DNA of 5,302 nucleotides from Caldilineaceae bacterium (GCA_024643705.1 JAHEML010000327.1:1-5302), one strand, 5' to 3'. Positions 1 through 5,302 are shown, numbered from the stretch's first letter. A program made the numbers and translations. The notes: generated from the letters alone by a model not told the origin.

Positions 1-638
1 CGGTTCTGCCGGGCTGGTTTGGCCTTGAAGGCATGGTCGTTGATATCGGCATTTGGCAGATCGCCGAAAGCGTAGCCCTCTATTTGGGCGTGCCCATGCT
101 GGCTGGATTCCTCACCCGCTTTTTTCTCCTGCGTGCCAAGGGCCGGCAGTGGTACAAGCAGCGGTTTGTGCCCCGCATCGGCCCGCTGACCCTACTGGCC
201 CTGCTCTTTACAATCCTGGTGATGTTCAGCCTGAAGGGGGAATTGATCGTTCAGATTCCACTAGATGTGGTACGCATCGCAATCCCAATGACAATCTATT
301 TCGTGGTAATGTTTGTGGTCAGCTTTTGGATGGGTCGCCGCCTGGGCGCGGACTATTCCAAAACGACAACCCTGGCATTTACCGCAGCCAGCAACAACTT
401 CGAGTTGGCGATTGCCGTGGCTGTGGCTGTCTTTGGTATCAATTCCGGGGCAGCATTTGCCGCTGTCATTGGCCCACTCATCGAAGTCCCGGTGATGATC
501 GCGCTGGTGAATGTGGCTTTTGTCTTCCAACGCCGCTACTTTGCTGGTGAGTTGCTGCCCGCGCCCCAAGCACTGCTGGATGCCGCCGCAGAGGCCTGTC
601 CACCAGCCGAAGCGCTGCATCCGAAAACTCAAGGATAG
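1..638 (+). CDS. acr3: ACR3-family arsenite efflux permease, 3' part (5' end outside window)
   Basis: This is an inner-membrane carrier that exports arsenite, As(III). The reading frame is open from position 3 to the TAG at 636-638, giving about 211 C-terminal residues of a family that is usually 340-400 residues with ten membrane helices. About six hydrophobic helices can be seen, separated by short basic loops. The diagnostic stretch is AASNNFELAIAVAVAVFG. Its Glu (codon 402-404) matches the helix-9 glutamate that, with a helix-4 cysteine outside this window, is needed for transport in characterised ACR3 proteins. The glycine/proline-rich GPLIEVPVMIALV helix follows, and the protein ends in a soluble tail of about 35 residues rich in Ala and Pro. 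The arsenate reductase starts 3 nt downstream, which supports an arsenic role. The ATG at 33 is internal and is not the real start. The family call is firm; the substrate is inferred from family and neighbour. Confidence 0.93.
   Translation, partial: VLPGWFGLEGMVVDIGIWQIAESVALYLGVPMLAGFLTRFFLLRAKGRQWYKQRFVPRIGPLTLLALLFTILVMFSLKGELIVQIPLDVVRIAIPMTIYFVVMFVVSFWMGRRLGADYSKTTTLAFTAASNNFELAIAVAVAVFGINSGAAFAAVIGPLIEVPVMIALVNVAFVFQRRYFAGELLPAPQALLDAAAEACPPAEALHPKTQG
631..635 (+). promoter_or_regulatory. Ribosome binding site of arsC
   Basis: AAGGA lies 6 nt before the ATG at 642, inside the last codons of the upstream permease gene. It fixes the arsC start and suggests that ribosomes finishing acr3 can reinitiate on arsC. 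Confidence 0.75.
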
Positions 639-641
639 CCC

Positions 642-1103
642 ATGAACAAGTTCAGCGTTCTTATCCTCTGCACTGGCAACTCCTGTCGCAGCCAGATGGC
701 CGAGGGGCTGATCAATCACCACCTGGGGGATCGCTGGGAAGCCTTTTCGGCTGGCTCCATCCCATCCGGGCGGGTCCACCCCTTGGCAATTGCGGCCATG
801 GCCGAGATCGGCATTGACATCCGCCACCACCGCTCCAAGTCGGTGGACATCTACCGCAACCTCAGCCCGGACCTGGTGATCACTGTCTGTGACAACGCGG
901 CCAAGACCTGTCCAGTCTGGTTAAGTCGGGGCGAGACAGTCCACGTCCCCTTTGACGATCCTGCCGAAGCCGTGGGCAGCGAAGCCCAACGAATGGTTGT
1001 CTTTGGCGCCGTGCGCGACCAGATCGTCCAGGCTATTCTGCCCTTGTTGCGAGGGCGGCAGCATGCCATGCCGGCATTGTCTACCCAGCCATCTCGCGTC
1101 TGA
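642..1103 (+). CDS. arsC: Arsenate reductase, thioredoxin-coupled (low-molecular-weight phosphatase fold)
   Basis: This cytoplasmic enzyme reduces arsenate to arsenite, which the upstream ACR3 permease then exports. The 153-residue protein opens with the P-loop CTGNSCRSQ, a CX5R phosphatase signature with nucleophile Cys10 and Arg16. Two more cysteines, Cys83 and Cys90 (VCDNAAKTC), sit where the thioredoxin-linked ArsC of Bacillus and Staphylococcus plasmid pI258 has its Cys82/Cys89 relay, so the triple-cysteine mechanism is intact. The FDDPAEA motif (Asp105-Asp106-Pro107) supplies the expected general acid. These cysteines argue for arsenate reductase rather than a plain tyrosine phosphatase. 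A tail of about 15 residues after LLRGRQ (HAMPALSTQPSRV) goes beyond the usual fold and shows no motif. The start is set by AAGGA 6 nt upstream. The gene is 3 nt from acr3, so the two are very likely co-transcribed. Confidence 0.95.
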   Translation: MNKFSVLILCTGNSCRSQMAEGLINHHLGDRWEAFSAGSIPSGRVHPLAIAAMAEIGIDIRHHRSKSVDIYRNLSPDLVITVCDNAAKTCPVWLSRGETVHVPFDDPAEAVGSEAQRMVVFGAVRDQIVQAILPLLRGRQHAMPALSTQPSRV

Positions 1104-1119
1104 TTGCAACCAGTAAATA

Positions 1120-1165
1120 AAGTGAGAAACGAGAGATCATTTGGGTGATCTCTCGTTTCTCGCTT
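1120..1165. terminator. 20-bp stem-loop between convergent genes, probable two-way terminator
   Basis: Bases 1120-1139 pair with 1146-1165 around a 6-nt loop (TTTGGG). On the plus strand 19 pairs are Watson-Crick and one is a U-G wobble (1123 with 1162); on the minus strand that position is an A-C mismatch. The tract after the stem is T-rich on both strands: TTCTTGTTTC on the plus side, and TTTATTT a few bases past the stem on the minus side. It begins 16 nt after the arsC stop (1103) and ends 28 nt before the end of the convergent dehydrogenase gene (1194), the place where a bidirectional terminator is expected. The stem is not especially GC-rich and neither U tract is perfect, so termination is inferred. 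It may also be a copy of a dispersed palindromic repeat. Confidence 0.6.
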
Positions 1166-1180
1166 CTTGTTTCTCGCTTC
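1155..1180. repeat. Two-copy direct repeat, 14-nt period (GTTTCTCGCTTC)
   Basis: GTTTCTCGCTTC occurs at 1155-1166 and again, unchanged, at 1169-1180, separated by TT. The first copy forms the outer part of the right arm of the neighbouring stem-loop, so the stem-loop and the repeat share one sequence family (GAAGCGAGAAAC on the other strand). The sequence is non-coding and low in complexity. Confidence 0.7.
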
Positions 1181-1193
1181 AAATTATTGTGGG

Positions 1194-2012
1194 TTATGCC
1201 CGTGGATAGGCCCCCAGTTTTCGCCCATCCCCGCTGGTCTGCCCCCCGTCGATCACAAGTGTATGGCCGGTGATAAACTGGGCATCGTCCGAAGCGAGGA
1301 ATGCAAAGGCTCCGGCCACATCTTCCGGTCTACCCAACCGGTTAAGAGGAATCAGCCGCTCTTTGTAAAAATCCATAAACTCCGGTGGATCAATTTCCGC
1401 GGCCATGGGTGTCAAAACATAGCCAGGGGCTACGGCATTAACTCGAATATTGTGATCAGCCAGGTCGAGTGCCATTGTCTTTGTAAGCAGAATCACGCCC
1501 GCTTTGGTGGCATTGTAGTGGGCGTATTTTACTTCAGCGGCAATCCCATTTTTGCTTGCCATATTGATAATCACACCGCCGCTGAGCTGTGCAGCCATCT
1601 GCCGAGCGACCAACTGGGCGACATTGAACACGCCGGTTAAGTTGATGTCGATGATACGCTGCCAATCCGCCTGGTCGATCTCCAAGAAATGATCCTCGCG
1701 GGCAATACCAGCCACATTTGCCAGCACGTCGATGCGCCCCCAGCGTGCCACCGCAGCATCCACCGCAGCCTGTACATCCGCCCTCTGTCGCACATCACCC
1801 ACAACAGCAAGAACCCTTTCGCTGGCTGCCCACGCATGGGTGGCCCACCCGTCCGTGGCCCACTGAGCCTCTGCTGTAGTCAGATTCTCAGCGTTGTTGT
1901 CGAAAGCTACTACAGACGCACCATCGGCAAGAAAACGTTCGACAATTGCTTTGCCCAACCCTCTGGCCGCGCCTGTGGCAAAGAGAATTTTGCCCGCAAA
2001 TCGTTCGCTCAT
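1194..2012 (-). CDS. Short-chain dehydrogenase/reductase (SDR), FabG-like, probably NAD-dependent
   Basis: This classical SDR oxidises an alcohol or reduces a carbonyl using a nicotinamide cofactor. The 272-residue protein has every core element: the Rossmann glycine motif TGAARGLG (13-20), NVAG (99-102), Asn124 in INLTG, catalytic Ser153, and catalytic Tyr166 and Lys170 (YNATK). VNAVAPGYVLTPM (191-203) is the usual segment after the active site. Asp38 at the end of strand 2 points to NAD(H) over NADP(H). The protein is about 20 residues longer than typical FabG proteins. Part of this is a WATDG/WATHA/WAASE repeat at 51-65, and part is a C-terminal tail after IDGG. The start is set by AAGGAAG 8 nt upstream. 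It lies 13 nt after the LLM oxidoreductase and is probably its operon partner. The fold is certain and the substrate unknown; a role as fatty-acid FabG is unlikely because no fatty-acid synthesis genes are nearby. Confidence 0.93.
   Translation of the reverse strand: MSERFAGKILFATGAARGLGKAIVERFLADGASVVAFDNNAENLTTAEAQWATDGWATHAWAASERVLAVVGDVRQRADVQAAVDAAVARWGRIDVLANVAGIAREDHFLEIDQADWQRIIDINLTGVFNVAQLVARQMAAQLSGGVIINMASKNGIAAEVKYAHYNATKAGVILLTKTMALDLADHNIRVNAVAPGYVLTPMAAEIDPPEFMDFYKERLIPLNRLGRPEDVAGAFAFLASDDAQFITGHTLVIDGGQTSGDGRKLGAYPRA
1818..1862 (-). repeat. In-frame 15-nt tandem repeat within the SDR gene (WATDG/WATHA/WAASE)
   Basis: Three consecutive 15-nt units encode SDR residues 51-65 as WATDG, WATHA and WAASE. 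The first two units share TGGGCCAC exactly and the third begins TGGGCA. The period is five codons, so gain or loss of a unit keeps the frame. It sits in the helix B to strand 3 region, which is a surface part of the SDR fold. Confidence 0.7.
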
Positions 2013-2020
2013 CGGTCTAT

Positions 2021-2027
2021 CTTCCTT
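2021..2027 (-). promoter_or_regulatory. Ribosome binding site of the SDR gene, overlapping the upstream stop codon
   Basis: AAGGAAG (minus strand) lies 8 nt before the SDR start ATG at 2012-2010. It overlaps the TAA stop of the LLM gene at 2028-2026 by two bases. This arrangement favours reinitiation by ribosomes ending the upstream gene. Confidence 0.75.
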
Positions 2028-3057
2028 ATAAAACCAATTCCGCCATCATGCGTACGGTTTCCATGCTGTCGGCGTTGATGTTGAGGGTTGTGATTGGGCT
2101 TTCTTGCCACAGTTGCAGCCGATCGGCGATGCGTTCACGCGGGCCGCAGAGAGCCACCGCATCGACCAACTCGTCAGGCACGGCAAACATGGCCCCGGCT
2201 CTGTCGCCCTGCAAATAGGCGGCCTGAATGCTGTCGGCTGCTTCCTCGTAGCCGTAACGGCAGGCCAGATTGTAGTAGAAGTTCTTGCTCTTGGCCCCCA
2301 TGCCACCAATATAGAGCGCCAGAAAGGGCTTCACCCGCATCCAGCAGTTGGACAGATCGTCCCCCAGGACAACCGGCACCGTGGGGGCAATGTCGAAGTT
2401 GGCCGTACTCTTGCCGTTGCCCGCAACAGCAAATCCAGCTTCTACCGATTGGGCAAAGTTTTCGGCATAGTGTTCGGGCGCAAAGAAGATGGGCAACCAA
2501 CCATCGCCGATCTCTGCGGCCAACTCCACATTTTTCGGGCCAATGGCGGCCAGATAGATCGGCATATCGGCCCGCCCGTGGATGATGCTCTTCAATGGTT
2601 TGCCCAGTCCAACCGAGCCGGGACCATCGTAGGGGATCTGGTAGTGTTCGCCTTGATGGATCAGGGGCTTTTCCCGTGCCAGAATCGTGCGCACAATCTC
2701 CACGTACTCTCTCGTGCGACCCAGGGGTTTGGCGTAGGCTTGACCGTGCCAGCCTTCCACTACTTGTGGCCCCGAGACCCCCAACCCCAGCAGCATCCGC
2801 CCACCGGAAAGCTGATCCAGGGTGATGGCAGTCATGGCTGTCATGGCGGGGGTGCGGGCGGGAATCTGCATAATTGCCGTGCCCAAGTGGATATGCTCGG
2901 TACGCGCCCCGATCCAGGCCAGAGGCGTCACAGCGTCCGAGCCGTAGGCTTCCGCAGTCCACACTGCAAAATAACCCAGCCGATCCGCTTCCAAAATCAG
3001 TTCCATCGGCAGGTCAATTGTCGAGCCGGAATACCCGGCATTGAGTCCAAGGCGCAT
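2026..3057 (-). CDS. LLM-class (luciferase-like) oxidoreductase, probably F420-dependent
   Basis: This is a TIM-barrel oxidoreductase of the bacterial luciferase-like superfamily. Its closest match by motif is the F420-dependent group that includes mycobacterial Rv3520c-type proteins. Visible family blocks in the 343 residues are MRLGLNAGYSG (1-11), VWTAEAYGSDA (32-42), LGTAIMQIPARTPAMTAM (58-75), SGGRMLLGLGVSGPQVVEGW (84-103), GRTREYVEIVR (113-123) and the GDGWLPIFF block (184-192). It ends in the usual CGPRERIADRL helix (304-314). Length is normal and no key block is missing. The ATG at 3057 follows CAGGAG by 6 nt and matches the family N-terminus exactly. It is probably translationally coupled to the SDR downstream. 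Use of F420 rather than FMN is inferred from family resemblance, and the substrate is unknown. The purine gene upstream is 87 nt away and may or may not share its transcript. Confidence 0.9.
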   Translation of the reverse strand: MRLGLNAGYSGSTIDLPMELILEADRLGYFAVWTAEAYGSDAVTPLAWIGARTEHIHLGTAIMQIPARTPAMTAMTAITLDQLSGGRMLLGLGVSGPQVVEGWHGQAYAKPLGRTREYVEIVRTILAREKPLIHQGEHYQIPYDGPGSVGLGKPLKSIIHGRADMPIYLAAIGPKNVELAAEIGDGWLPIFFAPEHYAENFAQSVEAGFAVAGNGKSTANFDIAPTVPVVLGDDLSNCWMRVKPFLALYIGGMGAKSKNFYYNLACRYGYEEAADSIQAAYLQGDRAGAMFAVPDELVDAVALCGPRERIADRLQLWQESPITTLNINADSMETVRMMAELVL

Positions 3058-3063
3058 GGTAAT

Positions 3064-3069
3064 CTCCTG
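3064..3069 (-). promoter_or_regulatory. Ribosome binding site of the LLM oxidoreductase gene
   Basis: CAGGAG (minus strand) lies 6 nt before the ATG at 3057-3055, a near-ideal position that confirms this start. Confidence 0.75.
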
Positions 3070-3085
3070 AAAGAGAGGTTCGTAG

Positions 3086-3105
3086 GGCGGCTTTCTGTAG
3101 CCGCC
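3086..3105. other. GC-rich stem-loop between purN and the LLM gene
   Basis: GGCGGCT (3086-3092) pairs perfectly with AGCCGCC (3099-3105) around a 6-nt loop. It lies in the 87-nt gap after the purN stop and about 30 nt before the LLM start. No T-run follows on the minus strand, so it is not a standard Rho-independent terminator. It could stabilise the 3' end of the purN transcript, act as a weak attenuator, or be a copy of a dispersed palindromic repeat. I see no promoter that I would defend in this gap. Confidence 0.5.
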
Positions 3106-3144
3106 GAGTGTGGCAAACCCATCAATGGCACGTAAGAAACCTGC

Positions 3145-3852
3145 CTATCTGTGTAGCTCTGTATTCTTTTGTAATTGCTTGTCTTGTGACTGTTGATTCG
3201 CCACCAGTTGCGCAAGGGTCGTCACCAGCAGGTCGTGTTCCACTGCGTGAATGCGGGCAGCCAGAGTGTCGTGGGTGTCGCCGGGGCGGATGGGGACCAC
3301 ACGGGTCGCCAGCACAGGCCCCTCGTCCACCCGCTCATCGGGGACAAGATGCACCATGACACCCGTGTGATCGACCTCCCCTTGCTGGAAGGCGGCCAGG
3401 GCGTCGTCGATGGCGTGCGCACCGGGGAATTGACCGGGCAGAGCTGGGTGCAGGTTGACGATACGCTGGGGGTAGTGCTGGAGAAAAGCGTCGCTAAAAA
3501 TATGCATCCACCCAGCCAGCACGACCCAATCCGGGGTAAACTCGGCGAGCAGTGCCGCCAGATCAGCGTCGTAATCAGCCCGCTCTTTGCCCGCGTCCCG
3601 GTAGGGCTTGAGCGGGTGATAACGGGTGGGAATACCCGCCTGCTCCGCCCGTTCCAGACCGAAAGCGGCTTTACGGTTGGAGACGACCACGGCAATGCGC
3701 GCCTGTAGCAGCCCAGTCTGCACTGCATCGATAATTGCCTGCAAATTCGAGCCGCTGCCGGAGATGAGAACGGCAAGTTTTGGGGGAGTAGTGCGTAGTG
3801 CGTAGTGCGTATTCTGTTGGGCCGGTTTTACGTTTATTGCCGGGTTTTCCAT
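3145..3852 (-). CDS. purN: Phosphoribosylglycinamide formyltransferase (GAR transformylase)
   Basis: PurN transfers a formyl group from 10-formyltetrahydrofolate to glycinamide ribonucleotide, step 3 of purine synthesis in the cytoplasm. From the ATG at 3852 it is 235 residues, against about 190-215 for the family. The fold begins at KLAVLISGSGSNLQAI (25-40), with the phosphate-binding GSGSNL loop. The catalytic set is present: Asn133 and His135 in IVNLHPALPG, and Asp176 in ERVDEGP, matching Asn106/His108/Asp144 of the E. coli enzyme. The excess length is an N-terminal stretch of about 24 residues, partly encoded by a heptamer repeat (THYALRTT), and a polar C-terminal tail (QSQDKQLQKN). No in-frame start codon lies between this ATG and the conserved fold, so the extension is probably translated. 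A TTG at 3906 would add 18 more residues but is less likely. purM lies one gene upstream. Confidence 0.94.
   Translation of the reverse strand: MENPAINVKPAQQNTHYALRTTPPKLAVLISGSGSNLQAIIDAVQTGLLQARIAVVVSNRKAAFGLERAEQAGIPTRYHPLKPYRDAGKERADYDADLAALLAEFTPDWVVLAGWMHIFSDAFLQHYPQRIVNLHPALPGQFPGAHAIDDALAAFQQGEVDHTGVMVHLVPDERVDEGPVLATRVVPIRPGDTHDTLAARIHAVEHDLLVTTLAQLVANQQSQDKQLQKNTELHR
3788..3808. repeat. Three tandem copies of heptamer GTAGTGC inside the 5' end of purN
   Basis: GTAGTGC is repeated exactly three times (3788-3794, 3795-3801, 3802-3808) and followed by GTA of a fourth unit. Read as purN it gives part of the THYALRTT stretch. A 7-nt unit shifts the frame if one copy is gained or lost, so this site could change where the PurN frame opens. 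Confidence 0.8.
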
Positions 3853-3863
3853 CCCTGAAATAG

Positions 3864-3869
3864 TCCTTT
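3864..3869 (-). promoter_or_regulatory. Candidate ribosome binding site of purN
   Basis: AAAGGA (minus strand) lies 11 nt before the ATG at 3852-3850. The spacing is long for an ideal site, but it supports this ATG over the TTG at 3906. A GGAGGGG further upstream has no start codon in the purN frame at a proper distance. Confidence 0.45.
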
Positions 3870-3916
3870 CAACTTCACCCCTCCAACAAATAAGACAACG
3901 ATACAAATGCCGCTAC

Positions 3917-3938
3917 TTACGCAGCACGAACTACGCAG
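3917..3938. repeat. Intergenic CTACGCAG-type repeat, 14-nt period, between the GH5 gene and purN
   Basis: TTACGCAG (3917-3924) and CTACGCAG (3931-3938) are spaced 14 nt apart. They resemble the reverse complement of the GTAGTGC heptamers at 3788-3808 (CACTACG), so the start of purN is flanked by related repeats in opposite orientation. The rest of the 92-nt gap (3853-3944) holds the possible purN ribosome binding site and no clear promoter or terminator. Confidence 0.5.
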
Positions 3939-3944
3939 CGCGCA

Positions 3945-5006
3945 TCACTTCTGCGGAACCAATGCCCGCAACAGTTCCTCTTTCCACGTCCCTGTGCCCC
4001 GCTCATACGCGCCAAAGCCCGCGGCAAATTCCCAATAGGCCCAGCTCATGCCCAGGCTCTCGGCTGTGCGGGCAACGAAAGCCGTGTATTGGGCGCGGGA
4101 TGCCATATCCGCTCGGCTGTACGCACCAAATTCGCCCAAATAGATGGGGTGACCATTCTCCTTGCCCCAGCGCGCGGCTCGTCCCAAATCGCCTTCAACC
4201 ATGCGCTGTTGCAGGTCTGTGCCCGCCCAGGTGGTCCCCACCCAGCCAGCAGAACCGCCGACCCAATCTGCGCCCTGGTGAGTGAAACGAAAAGGTTCGT
4301 AATAGTGAACGGAGACGATCAGATGCTTGTCGTCCTGGGGCAGGGTGAGGGTGCCGAGTTGGCTGATATTGTACCAGTTGCCTGGCCCCACAATCAGGTT
4401 GCGGGTGGGGTTGCTGGGGCGAATAGCCCCAATGACATCGGGGATCATTTCGTTCCACGCGAACGAAGTCAGCCCGTCGTGGGGTTCGTTGAGCAATTCA
4501 AACAGGACGCTCTCCGGCGCATCTCGGTAATGCTCGGCGATCTGTCGCCATAGGGCCAAAAAGCGCTCGGTGTGGTCGCGGGGATCAGTGAACATCTCCT
4601 CATAGTGGTGCATGTCCAAAATGACCAGCAATTGGTTCTTTTCAGCCTGCTCCACCACCCAATCGATGCGGGCGAAGAAGCCGGGATCAATGGTGTAGGG
4701 GGGCGCGGCCAGGGCGTGGCTGCTCCAGCGAATAGGCACGCGCACATGCTGAAAACCAGCATCAGCGATAGCGGTGAAGTAATCTTCGTAGAGAATGATA
4801 CCCCACGCTCCTTCTTGGGGAGCCTCCAGCGCGTTGCCCAAATTGAGACCTCGACCCAAATCCTGGTTCTGCACAAAGGGGTCCACGCCGGGGCGTTGAA
4901 TAGCAGCGACCCAAGTCGGCTGTTGCCAGGTCACGGGGGAGCAGGCAGCGAGGAAAAATGCCAAAGCAGAGAAAAGCATTAAACGCAAAGGAAGTCTTTT
5001 TGGCAT
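3945..5006 (-). CDS. Glycoside hydrolase family 5 (cellulase-like) lipoprotein
   Basis: This is an exported, lipid-anchored retaining beta-glycanase of the GH5/BglC type. The 353-residue protein starts with a basic N-terminus and hydrophobic core, then a lipobox LAAC (19-22) with lipidated Cys22, so the mature enzyme should sit on the outside of the membrane. GH5 blocks follow in order: GRGLNLGNALE (51-61), VRVPIRW (88-94), LDMHHYEE (130-137), LLNEPH with acid/base Glu174, VHYYEPF (233-239), YLGEFGAYS with nucleophile Glu292, and SWAYWEF (321-327) with the sugar-platform Trp. Both catalytic glutamates and the active-site histidine are intact and length is normal; no carbohydrate-binding module is attached. 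Its ATG overlaps the purM stop (TGATG). GH5 includes cellulases, mannanases and exo-glucanases, so the substrate is open. Lying between purM and purN is unusual for such a gene. Confidence 0.93.
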   Translation of the reverse strand: MPKRLPLRLMLFSALAFFLAACSPVTWQQPTWVAAIQRPGVDPFVQNQDLGRGLNLGNALEAPQEGAWGIILYEDYFTAIADAGFQHVRVPIRWSSHALAAPPYTIDPGFFARIDWVVEQAEKNQLLVILDMHHYEEMFTDPRDHTERFLALWRQIAEHYRDAPESVLFELLNEPHDGLTSFAWNEMIPDVIGAIRPSNPTRNLIVGPGNWYNISQLGTLTLPQDDKHLIVSVHYYEPFRFTHQGADWVGGSAGWVGTTWAGTDLQQRMVEGDLGRAARWGKENGHPIYLGEFGAYSRADMASRAQYTAFVARTAESLGMSWAYWEFAAGFGAYERGTGTWKEELLRALVPQK

Positions 5007-5302
5007 CAGCGCAATTCCACCGCGGGTTCACCGCTGGCAGCGATCAACGCCCCCATAACCACAGAATCGGGCAGCGCGGCCTGCACGGCTGCGGTGTCCT
5101 CCGCGCCCACCACCACCACCATGCCCATACCCATATTCCACACCCGGTAGGCTTCCACGTTGTCGATGCCGCTCCACTCCACCAGCTTGCGAAAAAGCGA
5201 GGGTACAGTCCAACTGGCCCGGTCGATGCGGGCGGAGAGACCCGCGGGCAGGATGCGGGGCACGTTGTCCAGAAAGCCACCACCGGTGATGTGGGCCAGC
5301 CC
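5006..5302 (-). CDS. purM: Phosphoribosylformylglycinamidine cyclo-ligase (AIR synthetase), C-terminal part
   Basis: PurM closes FGAM to aminoimidazole ribonucleotide with ATP, step 5 of purine synthesis. Only the last 98 residues are in the window; the gene runs off the right edge, and the family is about 340-350 residues. Recognition rests on AHITGGGFLDNVPRILP at the start of the fragment and the later W-x-VPSLFRKL and VWNMGMGMVVVV segments, which are the conserved ending of PurM. The fragment reads without a break to TGA at 5008-5006. That stop shares one base with the ATG of the GH5 gene. purN, a frequent immediate neighbour of purM, lies beyond the GH5 gene on the same strand, so these are remnants of a common purMN pair. 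Confidence 0.96.
   Translation of the reverse strand, partial: GLAHITGGGFLDNVPRILPAGLSARIDRASWTVPSLFRKLVEWSGIDNVEAYRVWNMGMGMVVVVGAEDTAAVQAALPDSVVMGALIAASGEPAVELR

Noticed and set aside
261..830. A 189-codon minus-strand open frame running across acr3 and arsC.
   Set aside because: It lies antisense to two well-recognised genes and crosses their junction. The translation is a histidine-rich, motif-free shadow.
1104..1193. A small RNA gene in the junction between arsC and the SDR gene.
   Set aside because: The stem-loop alone, between two converging gene ends, is better explained as a terminator or palindromic repeat. No promoter is visible.
2104..3135. A 343-codon plus-strand open frame opposite the LLM oxidoreductase gene.
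   Set aside because: It is a mirror of the real gene. Its product has no family motif and a composition rich in Gly, His and Arg typical of antisense frames. The minus-strand gene matches its family from end to end.
3193..3708. A 171-codon plus-strand open frame opposite purN.
   Set aside because: It is antisense to a gene with intact catalytic residues and has no recognisable domain of its own.
3853..3906. An upstream extension of purN from TTG at 3906 (MYRCLICWRGEVERTISG).
   Set aside because: The added segment matches nothing in PurN and would start from a rarer codon. The ATG at 3852 has a usable ribosome binding site, so the shorter form is preferred, though not proven.
3788..3938. A CRISPR-like array suggested by short repeats.
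   Set aside because: The units are only 7-14 nt with no spacers of regular length, and no cas gene is present.

Overview
The window is a gene-dense stretch of chromosome from a moderately GC-rich bacterium. It holds two blocks that converge near position 1150. The sequence shows only housekeeping, detoxification and degradative genes. There are no phage, plasmid, transposase, CRISPR, tRNA or rRNA features. I favour a Chloroflexota-type organism (Caldilinea/Anaerolineae-like), because an F420-type luciferase-like oxidoreductase occurs together with short intergenic repeats (GAGAAACGAGAGA-like and CACTACG-like) that sometimes run into reading frames. That assignment is inference and weak; an actinobacterial or other F420-using lineage is not excluded.

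Left block, plus strand (1-1103): the 3' part of an ACR3-type arsenite efflux permease, followed 3 nt later by a thioredoxin-coupled arsenate reductase of the low-molecular-weight phosphatase fold. Together they make a standard arsenate resistance pair: ArsC reduces As(V) to As(III) in the cytoplasm and ACR3 exports it. No ArsR regulator is visible; it may lie upstream of the window.

Junction (1104-1193): a 20-bp stem-loop and a 14-nt-period repeat lie between the two convergent gene ends. The stem-loop probably acts as a terminator in both directions.

Right block, minus strand, read from right to left: purM (3' part, cut by the window edge), a lipoprotein glycoside hydrolase of family GH5 that overlaps the purM stop by one base, purN, then an F420/flavin-type luciferase-like monooxygenase (LLM) family oxidoreductase, then a short-chain dehydrogenase (SDR) whose ribosome binding site overlaps the LLM stop codon. 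purM and purN are steps 5 and 3 of purine synthesis and are often adjacent. A secreted cellulase-like enzyme wedged between them is the oddest layout feature here. The LLM-SDR pair looks translationally coupled and probably serves one redox pathway, whose substrate cannot be read from sequence.

I found no convincing new multi-gene system. The items most worth a second look are the purM-GH5-purN arrangement, a heptanucleotide repeat translated into the extended N-terminus of PurN, and a three-unit pentapeptide expansion inside the SDR.
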